Assembly (NCBI GenBank): GCA_007570785.1
Contig: ML660772.1
Span: forward strand, 36,432,815-36,496,814
Direction: 5' to 3'
DNA from: Antilocapra americana
Taxonomy: Eukaryota; Chordata; Mammalia; Artiodactyla; Antilocapridae
DNA length: 64,000 bases
This document shows, one piece after another, positions 1-10,000 of this stretch (positions within the stretch are counted from its first letter, which is position 1; the number at the start of each line of letters is the position of its first letter). A model generated the notes under the pieces. It saw nothing but the letters and a program-made list of their open reading frames with translations, searched no databases and had not been told where the DNA came from. The translations under genes and the position numbers were made by a program.

Positions 1-269
1 GATTTCAGAAGCTACAGAGTTTTAATTCTCAAGTTCCTCAAATCAGACAGTTTAGAATCATTCTCTCTCTTTCAACGTCCATCTGGCCTGAGGGTTTGTT
101 CGGGCTTATCAAGGTTATGGGTTGGTATTCAGAAGAAGGGGTACATTTTAATCCGATGTAACATTTTAAAGCTACATGACTCAAAAATTAAGAAGCAGCA
201 GCTTTGCCACTGGCCATCTGAGAAAACGAAATGACATAGAAATGGGACTCAGCCCTAGAAGGTTCTTAC
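1..269 (-). other. CTTNBP2: CTTNBP2 intron 2 (partial)
   Basis: This stretch lies downstream of exon 2 in the direction of the gene. It begins with the canonical donor GTAAGA (minus strand, 269 to 264). No repeat family is obvious and the intron runs off the window. Confidence 0.8.
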
Positions 270-377
270 CCGCAGGGCCTCGATGACGAGGTCTCTGGCC
301 TCCAGCTCCCCTTCCATCACGCTGAGGAGCATCCGAAGCTCTGATTTACTGAGGGTATCCACATCAAACTCTTTTTT
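270..377 (-). CDS. CTTNBP2: CTTNBP2 coding exon 2 (residues 28-63)
   Basis: Read on the minus strand this 108-base exon gives 36 codons beginning [14 protein letters not shown] and ending [10 protein letters not shown]. From memory this is the start of the conserved CortBP2 domain shared by CTTNBP2 and its paralogue CTTNBP2NL, which leads into a long coiled coil. CTTNBP2 is a neuronal scaffold that binds cortactin and striatin-family proteins and acts in dendritic spines. The acceptor is TTTGTGTTACAG just before 377 and the donor is GTAAGA just after 270, both canonical. The exon is an exact multiple of three in phase 0, and joins the phase-0 end of exon 1 without a break. No stop or frameshift is present. 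Confidence 0.96.
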
Positions 378-516
378 CTGTAACACAAATTAAAAAAAAT
401 GTAAAAGATTCATAAAGGTATGCAATGGGTCACATTTATCCCAGTGGCTTAACAAACCCAGGGACACTGGGGCCCATTCAGCCTCAGACAATGTAGGTTC
501 TGACCTTCTACAAGCA

Positions 517-698
517 GGGGTTTCCCTGGCGGAAGGGAAAGAATTTGCCTGCAATTTTGGAAGAGCTGGGTTCCAGCCCTGAGTCAGGAAGATCCCCTGG
601 AAAAGGGCATGGCTACCCACTCCAATATTCTTGCCTAGAGAATTCCATGGACAGGAGTCTGGTGGGCTCCGACTGAATGACTAACACTTTCACTTTTT
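517..698 (+). repeat. Bov-tA SINE
   Basis: The tRNA-derived head (TTTCCCTGGCGG), the mid-part (GAAGATCCCCTGG, CCCACTCCAATATTCTTGCC) and the BovB-like tail ending CTAACACTTTCACTTTTT follow the Bov-tA order. The block around the A box and the tail are moderately diverged. Confidence 0.9.
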
Positions 699-1649
699 AT
701 GAGGAGAGGTAAAAACCACACAGACAATATTCCACCTCTCTCCACGAACGAGATCTATTTTCCCAGCCTGACTGCCCACCTGGCTTCAGGATCTCTTCAA
801 ATTATACCACAGAAATTTAAAGTCCCTGGAGTCTGTATCAAAACAGGTTCAGTCTGTGTTGGGGAGAAGTTACAAGGGTAGCAAAGAAAGCATGACTGTA
901 TTTCTAGAAGGGCCCCAATGTAAAGGCTCCTGGGAGGTTATTATAAATTCCAGGACATCCAATAATAACAGGTCATGTTTATAGAACATTCTGCTGCAGA
1001 AGCCACCAGCTAACAGCTTACAGCCAAATCTGGCCCACAGATGTGTGCTACTTGGGCCTCAAAGTGTTTTGTTTTCTCCAGTCAGCACTAAGAAAATCTC
1101 AAGATGTCACCAAAAAGTCCAGATCACTGGCTTCTCCAAACTCAGATGACCAGGTAACCCCAGATTCACATTCCCACAGGGGAGTAAGTCACAGAGTCAA
1201 GGAGCAGCTGCCCCTTTAGAGGGAACATGCTCTTTGCTACCGCCATAACCACACATGTTCTCATACACACACACACGCTCTCTCTCTCACACAAGGAGGC
1301 ACTATGATTTTAAGAGGCCAGGCCTGCCACCTACACGGAGTCATCTGGGCTGCTGGTTAGGTGTTTCTGAAGGCCCCTCTATATGGTTATCAAATGCTTT
1401 CTTACACAATGCCTCTGACTTCCTGCCGTTCCGCAAGGCCAACCTGATAGGGAGCTGAGGCTGAAGTGAGTGAGTCTTCTTCCAGAGACCAGCTATCCCA
1501 GGAGGTGATGACACCATTGCCCTGGGGGGTCATAATCCTCACCCACTGCCCATGCAGCCCTGTGCTCTTCTCTACCTTTCCTCCTTGATGACTGCATCCC
1601 ACTGACACGCCACAGCTTCCCATCCTTTTGTTGCTAACTCTGTCCTCTT
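699..1649. other. Intronic sequence, no gene
   Basis: No conserved coding pattern is seen. A short CA-rich then CT-rich simple repeat occupies about 1262-1293. Open frames here are short and unlike any family I know. Confidence 0.6.
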
Positions 1650-1770
1650 TCCTCACAACAGCTTTTACAAGCAGGTCTCCTGACAGCCATCTCGCAGACG
1701 AAGCTGAGAGAGGCCAGGTTACCCTGATCACACAACCAGGAAATGGCAAAACTACAACCAAGTACTGTGA
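1650..1770 (+). repeat. MIR-like SINE fragment
   Basis: The order 'CCTCACAACAGC ... GACGAAGCTGAGAGAGG ... TCACACAACCAGGAAATGGCA' matches the core of the ancient MIR SINE in the plus direction, strongly diverged. Confidence 0.5.
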
Positions 1771-2284
1771 CTTGTCTGCACCCTTTGCCAGCATGGTGCC
1801 AACATTCTAAAGACGAAAACAGTGCTGTTCTATCAATAAGCCAATGAGAACTAGTTTAGCCACTGGGTATCTGACACCATACTATAATTGTGATGACAGA
1901 CAAGTAAACACAGCAAAGCCTATAAATGACTCCAGGGACTTCCAAACAGGTATGACCAGAACTGGTCACTTCTCAGTTGCAAAAGAACCTTCTGGAAGGA
2001 GAAAATGGCATAAAGGGAACAGAGACCAGAGCTAACTGGTTCTCTGAATAAGTCTTTTAAAGGATCGTACCCTTAAAATTATTTCTTTTTGCACATACAT
2101 TCAACAAAGCAGTTATTTGGAAAGGAAGGGGCTAAGGTTGGAAAAAGAAAACCTGGAGCAAGCCTACAGGATGGGTAGTTCTGGGTGACCTCTGCTTGGA
2201 AGGTTAACTTAAGAGATGTTCACTATGAAAAATAAAATCCAATATATTAGGGCTCAAATTCTGCTCCCATTACTTAGTGTTGTC
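1771..2284. other. Intronic sequence, no gene
   Basis: I see nothing recognisable beyond ordinary A+T-rich intron sequence. Confidence 0.5.
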
Positions 2285-2410
2285 ACTTAAGCTTTATAAC
2301 CCAGTTATTCTCAAGATTCAAGCAAAAGAATCACCTGGAGACTTTGTTAACACAGGCTGGGCTTCATCCTTGAAGTGTGATTTAGAAAGTCTGAGATGGG
2401 GCTGTGACTT
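2285..2410 (+). repeat. MER5-like hAT fragment
   Basis: 'CAGTTATTCTCAAGATTCAAG ... GAATCACCTGGAGA' resembles the start of the MER5 family of small non-autonomous hAT elements. It is old and incomplete. Confidence 0.4.
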
Positions 2411-2496
2411 TCCCTTTCTATGTGCTCTTGCTACTGCTGGTGGTTTTGGTCCATGGACTACATTTGGAAAAGCATCCTGTAACTTCTATAAATTCT

Positions 2497-2700
2497 GGAT
2501 TTCCCTGGTGGCTCAGACGGTGAAGCATCTGCCTACAATGCGGGAGACCCAGGTTCAATCCCTGGGTTGGGAAGATCTCCCGGAGAAGGAAATGGCAACC
2601 CACTCCAGTATTCTTGCCTGGAAAATCCCATAGATGGAGGAGCCTGGTAGGCTACAGTTCACAGGGTCACAAACTGTCAGACACAACTGAGACTTCACTT
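2497..2700 (+). repeat. Bov-tA SINE
   Basis: A full-length copy: GGATTTCCCTGGTGGCTCAG head, GGTTCAATCCCTGGG B-box region, GAAGGAAATGGCAACCCACT middle and a GACACAACTGAGACTTCACTT tail. CTGTAACTT occurs on both sides (2477 and 2701) and may mark an imperfect target duplication. Confidence 0.93.
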
Positions 2701-2800
2701 TCTGTAACTTATCTGAGTCTGTTTTCTCATCGGTATAACAGAAATCCTAACATCTATCCCATAAAGTTCTTGTGAGGATTAAACAGGAATGCATCAATGA
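2701..2800 (-). repeat. MIR-like SINE fragment
   Basis: 'GAGTCTGTTTTCTCATCGGTA ... TTGTGAGGATTAAACAGGAATGC' matches the MIR core read on the minus strand. Confidence 0.45.
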
Positions 2801-2802
2801 CA

Positions 2803-3323
2803 TGCACCCCCATGTTCAGAGCAGCACTATTCACAATAGCTAAGACATGGAAACAACCTAAATGTCCACTGACAGATGAATGGATAAAGAAGATGTGGTA
2901 CATATGTATACAATGGCATATTACTCAGCCATAGAATAGAATGAAATAATAGCATCTGTAGCAACATGGATGCAACCAGATTATCATACTACGTGAAGTC
3001 AGTCATATTAAGAGAAAGGCAAATACCATATGAGATCACTTATACGTGGAATCTGAAATATGACACAAATGAACCCATCTACAAAACAGAAACAGACTCA
3101 CAGGCTTACAAAACAGACTGGAGGTTGCCAAGAGAGAACGGGTTCGGGGAAAGATGGGAGTGGGAGTTTGGGATTAGCAGATGTAAACTATTACATATAG
3201 AATAGATAAACAACAAAGTCCTACTGTATAGCAGAGAGAACTATATTCAATATCCTACGAAAAAGCACAATAGAAAGGAATATAAAAAAGATTGTATACA
3301 TATGTTACAATATGCATACATAT

Positions 3324-3354
<31 letters not shown>
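2803..3354 (+). repeat. L1 LINE 3' UTR (artiodactyl L1)
   Basis: Contains 'AATGGATAAAGAAGATGTGGT', 'ATTACTCAGCCAT', 'GCAACATGGATG' and 'GGGATTAGCAGATG', the familiar 3' UTR of L1 elements of cattle and relatives. It is 5'-truncated. The end is split: after a TA microsatellite and a Bov-tA insertion the L1 resumes at 3523-3589 with 'GAATCACTTTGCTGTACAGC'. Open frames across it are chance readings of the UTR. Confidence 0.88.
3329..3354. repeat. (TA)n microsatellite
   Basis: About 13 uninterrupted AT units sit inside the L1 3' end, immediately before the Bov-tA SINE. Probably polymorphic in length. Confidence 0.95.
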
Positions 3355-3522
3355 GCTTCCCTGGTGACTCAGATGGTAAAGAATTCACCTGCAACGCAGA
3401 AGACCTGGGTTCAATCCCTGGGTCAGGCAGGAAGATCCCCTGGAGGAGGAAATGGCAACCTGCCAGGCTACAGTCCATGGGGTTGCAAGGAGTTGAACAC
3501 GACTGAGTGGCTAACACACACA
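3355..3522 (+). repeat. Bov-tA SINE inserted in the L1 3' end
   Basis: GCTTCCCTGGTGACTCAGATGG head and GACTGAGTGGCTAACACACAC tail. The stretch after 'AAATGGCAACC' lacks the usual 'CACTCCAGTATTCTTGCCTGG' block, an internal deletion. It sits within L1 sequence and so is younger than the L1. Confidence 0.9.
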
Positions 3523-3589
3523 TTTGTGGGTATGTGTGTGTATATATACGTACAACAGAATCACTTTGCTGTACAGCAGAAATCAACTC
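3523..3589 (+). repeat. L1 3' end, continuation
   Basis: 'ATCACTTTGCTGTACAGCAG' continues the L1 3' UTR broken by the Bov-tA copy. Its last bases (GCAGAAATCAACT) form the left target duplication of the next SINE. Confidence 0.8.
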
Positions 3590-4037
3590 GGAAAAGGCAA
3601 TGGCAGCCCATTATATACAATTTGATGAGTCTGAAGGTAATAAACACCCATGAAACCTTCACCACAATCAATTCCATAAACAAATCTATCACCTACAAAA
3701 GTTTTCTCTCATCCTCTTTACTATTGTTTTTTGTGATAAATCATGTAATATTTGAAAAGACTAACTTGAAAACCTAATTTTCAAAAGAAAATACAAGACA
3801 GGATAGATCTAAATGCCACACTCTTGCCTGAAAAATCCTGTGGACGGAGGAGCCTGGTAGGCTGCAGTCCATGGGGTCGCTAAGAGTCAAACACAACTTT
3901 CACGCATTGGAGAAGAAAATGGCAACCCACTCCAGTGTTCTTGCCTGGAGAATCCCAGGGATGGCAGAGCCTGGTGGGCTGCCGTCTATGGGGTCGCAGA
4001 GTCAGACACAACTGAAGCAACTTAGCAGCAGCAGCAG
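3590..4037 (+). repeat. Bov-A2 SINE interrupted by a 212-bp insert
   Basis: Starts 'GGAAAAGGCAATGGCAGCCCA' (3590-3610), resumes at 3824 'TTGCCTGAAAAATCC' and runs through the second monomer to the CAG-repeat tail. Near-identical 13-bp target duplications flank the whole unit (GCAGAAATCAACT on the left, GCAGAAATTAACT on the right from 4038). The SINE therefore arrived as one piece and was broken later by the insert at 3612-3823. The first monomer also lacks the usual 'GACTTCACTTTCACTTT' stretch. Confidence 0.9.
3612..3823 (+). repeat. Duplicated segment (copy of 5136-5346)
   Basis: These 212 bases match 5136-5346 in the same orientation with about five substitutions and one T-run indel. The match includes non-repeat sequence ending 'AAATGCCACACTC'. 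The copy begins and ends inside a Bov-A2 SINE, with ACTC shared between SINE and source at the right join. It is the derived copy, because the 5136 copy lies in a longer continuous L1M fragment. Confidence 0.92.
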
Positions 4038-4049
4038 CAGAAATTAACT

Positions 4050-5089
4050 ACAATTTTAAAAAAGAATGTATCGATGAAGTAAGTGCTAAATAAAGGCAGG
4101 TGATTGTTATTATTATTAAAGTTGAGAGCTCCCAGATGTTTTAAAGGGGAGGAGTGGGATATTGGCTATGAGCCTATTTCTTTGAAAATCCACCAGCCCA
4201 AGTCCAATAAACTCAGTTTATTGACTATGATGACAGGCAGACTCATTTATCCTGGTTTTTCCCACTGAGATAGGAAAGTAAGCTGCAATTCTTATGTGCT
4301 TTAGAGGGTAATGTTTTATTAATGCTGCTGGTGGTTCTAAAGATTTTAATTAATTGTATATTTTATTGTCCATGTTTCCCTGAAGTTTCATAAGCAAAGC
4401 ACTCCACTTTAAAAACTAATAAATTATGAAAGACATTGCCACACTTTGATTTACATTAGAGTCAGAAGAGCTTGCCCTGGTTCCATCATCATCAACATCA
4501 CATGTGACCTACAACCAACACGTCTATTCTTTTTAGTATATTACCATCAATAAACAGGAAAAGTCATTAAAGAAGCAATGTTACAAGGATTCTTGCTAAA
4601 CAAATTGTTACAGAGAATGTTAAAAAAAATTGTCTTAATTTATTAAGTGATGCATTATTTTAAACATAGTGCATCTATCTGTCTGCTTCTCTGTCCTCTA
4701 CCTCACCCTTGCTTCCAAACTGAAGGCACTTCTGATTTGTGGCCTTCAACAATAAAGATATTATAAGAATATTTTCAAATGGTCATTCTCCGATACTTGA
4801 TGTTTTCACCTCCTAAACTGGCAAAATAAGAGTAAAAGAAAGTATATGAAATTATGTTATAGGTCTTAGACTGGGTATTTTACAAATAAATTCAAAGAAT
4901 TTTGGTATTTTTAGAAAACTAAAGCCCAGAACCAAAAAATCTCATTAAAAACTCTATTATTGTCTCATACGAGGTGTCATTTATCTGACCTGACACATCT
5001 ATAGTACAAAAGTACTTAGATACAGAAAAAGCAATTATTAAAGTCTCTTGGTTTAAGAGTAAAATGATCATTTTAAATTGTATTTTAAA
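4050..5089. other. Intronic sequence, no gene
   Basis: A+T-rich sequence with no recognised gene or clear repeat. A short ATT run is near 4105-4120. Confidence 0.55.
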
Positions 5090-5250
5090 CTACTCTGAGG
5101 TGTGACTGACATAAAAAAATGCTGTACATATTTAATATATACAATTTGATGAGTTTGAAGGTAATAAACACCCATGAAACCTTCACCACAATCAATTCCA
5201 TAAACAAATCTATCACCTATAAAAGTTTCTTCTCATCCTCTTTACTATTT
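5090..5250 (+). repeat. L1M 3' UTR fragment
   Basis: 'TGTGACTGACATAAAAAAATG', 'TACAATTTGATGAG' and 'CACCACAATCAATTCC' follow the order of an old L1M 3' UTR. It spans the left edge of the segment copied to 3612-3823. Confidence 0.7.
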
Positions 5251-5346
5251 TTTTTGTGATAAATCATGTAATATTTGAAAAGACTAACTTGAAAACCTAA
5301 TTTTCAAAAGAAAATACAAGACAGGATAGATCTAAATGCCACACTC
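5136..5346 (+). repeat. Source segment of the local duplication
   Basis: 211 bases nearly identical to 3612-3823. This copy is colinear with L1M sequence on its left (5090-5135) and single-copy sequence on its right, so it is the likely ancestral location. Confidence 0.88.
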
Positions 5347-6030
5347 ATAAAAAAATCAGGATCTACATAAAGGTCCCTAAGAAAACATGATACCCATGCC
5401 CCTGTCACCCAAAAACCAGAGCAGACATGTTCAGAGACTAAACTTTATTACTACTGCAATAGCTTTTCCTAATTAACAGAGAAAAATTCAAATATCTCTT
5501 TTTTTAAAAAAAAAATGATGGCAAGGCACTCAGACAGGAAAGGAAGAAAAAAATCTGGTAGATTTCAACTCCACAGGCCACTCTCCTGCCTACCATGTCT
5601 GATGTTTGCCAGAAAAAAGACTCTAGGAAAAGCACTTCTTAATACCTAGTCTAGAAAATCTGGCACAGACAGCCTAAACTAATCCAGAGTCTGGTCATCA
5701 GATAGAAAGATTTCGTTGGGACAGACATACATGGAAGAGGAGACACAACCTCAAACCTCAAACTCTTACTGTTTAACACAAAAGTCTGCAACACCTTAAT
5801 TTATCTGGGGCAGGTGTGGGACAGCATTCTCCTGAATATTCTGCTACAAGCTCCCAGAGAGAAAGGAAAAAAAGAGAAAGATGACAAAATAGAAGCTGGC
5901 TGAACTGTCATCTTAAATTGCCAGAACTGAACACCGGCCAATACCAAGTTTCCTCCACTACCACCCCTCCCACACTCTTCCTGAAAGAAAAAAAATTTAA
6001 AATACTTTGTTTACATAGGAAATTCAAACT
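5347..6030. other. Intronic sequence, no gene
   Basis: No recognisable coding or repeat content. A poly-A/T stretch is near 5498-5515. Confidence 0.55.
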
Positions 6031-6240
6031 TGGTCATTCAGTTGTGTCCCTCTCTTTACGACCCATTGGACTGTAACTTGCCGGGCTCCTCTGTCCATGG
6101 GGAGTCTCCAGGCAAAAATACTGGAGTGGGTTGCCATTCCCTTCTCCAGGGGAGTCTTCCCAACCCACAGATGGAATCCACATCTCCTGTGTCTCTTGCA
6201 TTGCAGGCAGATTCTCAACCCGCTAAGCCACAAAAGGGCC
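6031..6240 (-). repeat. Bov-tA SINE
   Basis: Reverse-strand Bov-tA: 'GGAGTGGGTTGCCATTCCCTT', 'CTCTTGCATTGCAGGCAG' and the degenerate head 'CCGCTAAGCCACAAAAGGGCC'. Open frames on either strand are SINE readings. Confidence 0.92.
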
Positions 6241-6779
6241 AGAAGACCCTTTAGGAATTAATGGGGTCAGCACATTGATAGGTACCAAAAGAGCCTTTAG
6301 GAGTTATTACAATTATGAGCCGCAGGGGCAGAAGCACCCCTCAGATCTTTGCCCATATGCATCAGCTACAGTGATAATCTAGAGACCAGACACAAAGCCA
6401 ACCATGTACTCTGGCTACTCCCAAACACCACGAGCATCTCCATTTCAGATCTAGTGGGTTGTGCCTACATTCGATCAATGAATTTACAAAGGAGGGAGGA
6501 GGGGTGTCTGAGAAAGCAGATGGACTCAAAGAACATTACCTCATCTCTTTGGATCTCAGGTTTCTCAGCAGTAAAATGAGAAAGCTCTACTAAGTGATCC
6601 CTGAAATCTCTTCCAGCCCCCAAATGTCCTCATTTCACATACCATCAGAGTAAGTGGATTATTGGGCTGAGGAAATTTAGGTCATTCCCTGAAGCCTTTG
6701 AGAAATATTTGAAGAAAAATTGATTTTTGTCTCTTTTCTTAGAAGGTACAGAAATATGTTTTCCTCCCAGTTTAATAGT
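6241..6779. other. Intronic sequence, no gene
   Basis: No repeat family or exon recognised. Confidence 0.5.
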
Positions 6780-6942
6780 GGGCTTCCCCTGTGGCTCCGC
6801 TGGTAAAGAATCGCCTGCAATGCAGGAGGCCTGGGTTCGATCACTGGGTTGGGAAGATCCCCTGGAGATGGGAGAGGCTACCCACTCCAGTATTCTGGTC
6901 TGTAGAAGAGTCGGACACAACTGAGTGACTTTTACTTTCACT
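6780..6942 (+). repeat. Bov-tA SINE, internally deleted
   Basis: Head GGCTTCCCCTGTGGCTCCGC and tail GAGTCGGACACAACTGAGTGA are clear. About 50 bases between 'CCAGTATTCTGGTCTG' and 'AGTCGGACAC' (the ATCCCATGGACAGAGGAGCC region) are missing. Confidence 0.9.
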
Positions 6943-8561
6943 AATAATTAATAATGCATTTAGAACCTTTTGTATAAGCAAGATTTATGCTTTGTTTGGG
7001 AATGGATTTAAAAGGTTGTAAAGAGGAGGAAAGCAATGAAACTCATATTGAGACTTCGAGGAGAAAAATAAAAATTTGAAAACTATCATTAACATGGAAA
7101 AATTAAATCCAGGTACAAAAAACATTTACACTCTTTAAAATGTGTAGCCAATTATAAGGATTTTCATGATGAAAAGTACATGTGTTCATGGTCTAAAACT
7201 GTATCTCTGCAGTCACGTCTTGCTTTGAGATTACTCCTTCTGATTTCTTTTTACAGGAAGGTAAGAGTATTTGGGACCAGAGCCGCACACTTCTGATCTT
7301 GTTCTTCCTGGTCCTCATTTCTCCTCTAATTTATCTGAATCCCATTTTCTTCAGGACATAGCTCAAATCTCCAAAGTCCGTCACTTTCAATTCAGTCTTA
7401 AGTCTGTTCTGTTAGTTTATTTACAACTAATCATGCCCTGCTTTGTGGTGTGTCTTCACTGTTTTAGACTCTCTTATCCATATTAACTCTCCATTTTCTC
7501 ACCTCTACTAGATGTGTCAGGACAGCAAGAGCAGTTACATCTTTGAATGATTTTACCTAACATACATGCCTCCCACTTTTGGTCCGAAAATGCCTTTTTT
7601 GCTCAGTATAAAAACACAAAGCATGTAAAATGATGTGTTAACAGACACACCAATCTTAATAAGACAACGTGATGGCCCACTCTAGGGGCAACTAAGTAAC
7701 CGATAGGTCATTTTCACTCATTTTTCAAAATTCGTTTACAGCAACCTAAAGTTAGGCAACTTGGCGTACGCCTTTAAAGCCACATGCTGAGAACTTGGGC
7801 TCAGCTCTCCATGGCCATGCAGCTCAGATCAACCATGCCACCAGGGGTCTGCCACGCAAGACAAGCAACTCCATGTATTAGAAGGAAGTAAAACCAACAA
7901 GTAAACAGACTGTCAGGAAGGAAACCTGGTAATGGATGCAATTAATTTTAAGTAGGAGAAAAAGGGTATAAAGAAAACAAATATGGCTCAGCCAGGGGTG
8001 GCAGCGTTTCGTAATTAGGCATGGTTACCTCCCTTCCCTTTTTCCTCTTTCACAACTCCTCTAACCTCTATTTTAACTCTGGAAAAGAAGGACCACATCT
8101 CAGATAAAACAAACATCTATTTCCATCGTAACTCAGTTTTTTTCCAATATTAACAACACCTCACACGGGACATGGATCATTTTCACATGTGAGCTGGCAC
8201 CCAGATCCAGTAACTGTCCTTTATGAAGCTTAGAATACATGGACGACTATCACTTCAATTATCTGTAGGTGGCAAATATCAGCAAACTGATTTTCAAGGG
8301 AAGAGCTAAGACATGGACAACTAAATGAACCTTCTTACAGTTACAATGTCCTTCTGTAGAAGAATTCAGGCCTTTGGCATCACCTGGCTGCCTTTTCAAT
8401 GAAATATAAAAATGTCAGAATCAAATCATTTGCAAACAAGTATCCATTCCACGTAGCAATGTTAACTTGGCTCCACTGCACTTACTATAATAACATTTTA
8501 AACTCATGTTCAACCTATTTGGTTATTTATTAACAATTCATTTCAAGAAAACAATTTTTTT
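6943..8561. other. Intronic sequence with possible L2 remnant
   Basis: Mostly unrecognised. About 7290-7560 ('CTCAAATCTCC ... CACCTCTACTAGATGTGTCAGGAC') resembles the 3' part of an L2 LINE in the plus direction, very diverged. No exon is supported. Confidence 0.4.
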
Positions 8562-8621
8562 TTTCCCTCCTGCATTGGCAGGTGGGTTCTTTAACACTAG
8601 TGCCACCCAGGAAGCCCCATT
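8562..8621 (-). repeat. Bov-tA SINE head fragment
   Basis: 'CCTGCATTGGCAGGTGGGTTCT' and 'AGTGCCACCCAGGAAGCCC' are the tRNA-like head of a Bov-tA in reverse. The rest is absent. Confidence 0.75.
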
Positions 8622-9548
8622 TTTTCTTTTTCTAAAATCGAGATTTATACATGGATGGGACCACACTGTGCACAGCATTAATAATATGATGCTGTTATTT
8701 TTGTGCAAGGTATTTTAACAAAGTAAAATTTTACAAATCCTCTGCTATCAATGTCATCATCATCATCTCTCTTGTAACTATTCTCCATTTCTTTACCTAA
8801 TCATCAAAGACAAGTTTCCTTTTCCACATTAGTCCTGCAAAGGAGCTCCCACAGAGAATACAACCAAGTGTATTCAAAGAAAAGCCACCTTCTAAAGCAA
8901 TGCTCAGATGTGCTTAGGTGGTAAAGTATGCAGGGGAAGGGAGAGAAACTGGCACCATCCTTCCTGGACACATTCAAATTTGAATTCTAGTCCCACACTT
9001 GTGGACATCTGCAGACAATTCCAAATGTCCTTCCTGCCCAATCTTTCCCTCTACTCCCTTCTCCTGTTTCCAAGTTTTCCAGCATCTCTCTTGACCCCTT
9101 CTCAACTATCCTCCCCCTCCACACCCTAGTGGGTGATTTGGCCTTGACTCTATTATTAGAAGAATTCAGGATAGAAGGGGTGCAGTTTCCATCCCTCTAC
9201 CACCACATCCCCAGCCTCAATCATTGTTCTGATGAGGGAAAATCTCAAGGGAAAACTAACCATGTTGGAAATTTAATTAAAACAAAAATCTGTAAAGCAG
9301 CTGAAATATCATTGAGAAAAGCAGTTTAGAAGGGAACAATATAAAATGAAAACCAACAACCACAAGAATCAGAAGAAGAAACAAGAGATCCATAACATCC
9401 ACAATTACTACAAATCACAGGCCAACAGCTTCATTACAGTCTGGTAACACATGAAGTAAAATTCCTAGTTAGCCCATCAACATTAAGGATTATGACCCAG
9501 GCTCTTGATGAGTGTTCACTTTCTTTATTCAATAAATATTGGTGGAAT
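8622..9548. other. Intronic sequence, no gene
   Basis: No recognised gene. Just before the next BovB, 'TTCAATAAATATTGG ... TATCATGTACCA' resembles a common ancient repeat end and continues beyond the BovB at 10001 ('GCTTGGAACTGTGCTAAG'). Confidence 0.45.
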
Positions 9549-9560
9549 ATCTATCATGTA

Positions 9561-9989
9561 CCACGTAGTCATGTACAGATGTGAGAGCTGGACCATAAAG
9601 AATGCTGAGTGCTAAAGAATTGATGCTTTCAAACTGTGGTGCTGGAGGAGACTCTTGAAGATCCTTTGGGCAGCAGGAGATCAAACCAGTCAATCCTAAA
9701 GGAAATCAACCCTGATTATTCATTCATTGGAAGGACTGATGCTGAAGTCCTAATACTTTGGCCACCTGATGCTAAGAGCCAACTCATTGGAAAAGACCCT
9801 GATGCTAAGAAAGATTGAAGGCAAGAGGAGAAGGGGATGACAGAGGATGAGATGGTTGGATGGCATCACCGACTCAACAGACATGTGTATGAGCAAACTC
9901 CGGGAGACAGTGAAGGACAGAGAAGCCTAGTGTGCTTCAGTCCATAGGGTCACAAAGAGATAAAACTGAGTGACTGAACAGTATCAACA
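9561..9989 (+). repeat. BovB LINE 3'-terminal fragment
   Basis: Contains the BovB 3' signature: 'GATGTGAGAGCTGGACCATAA', 'TACTTTGGCCACCTGATGC', 'AAAGACCCTGATGCT', 'GATGGCATCACCGACTCAAC'. It is 5'-truncated and flanked by an 11-bp imperfect duplication (ATCTATCATGT at 9549, ATCTACCATGT at 9990). Translation gives RTE C-terminal remnants with stops. Confidence 0.92.
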
Positions 9990-10000
9990 ATCTACCATGT

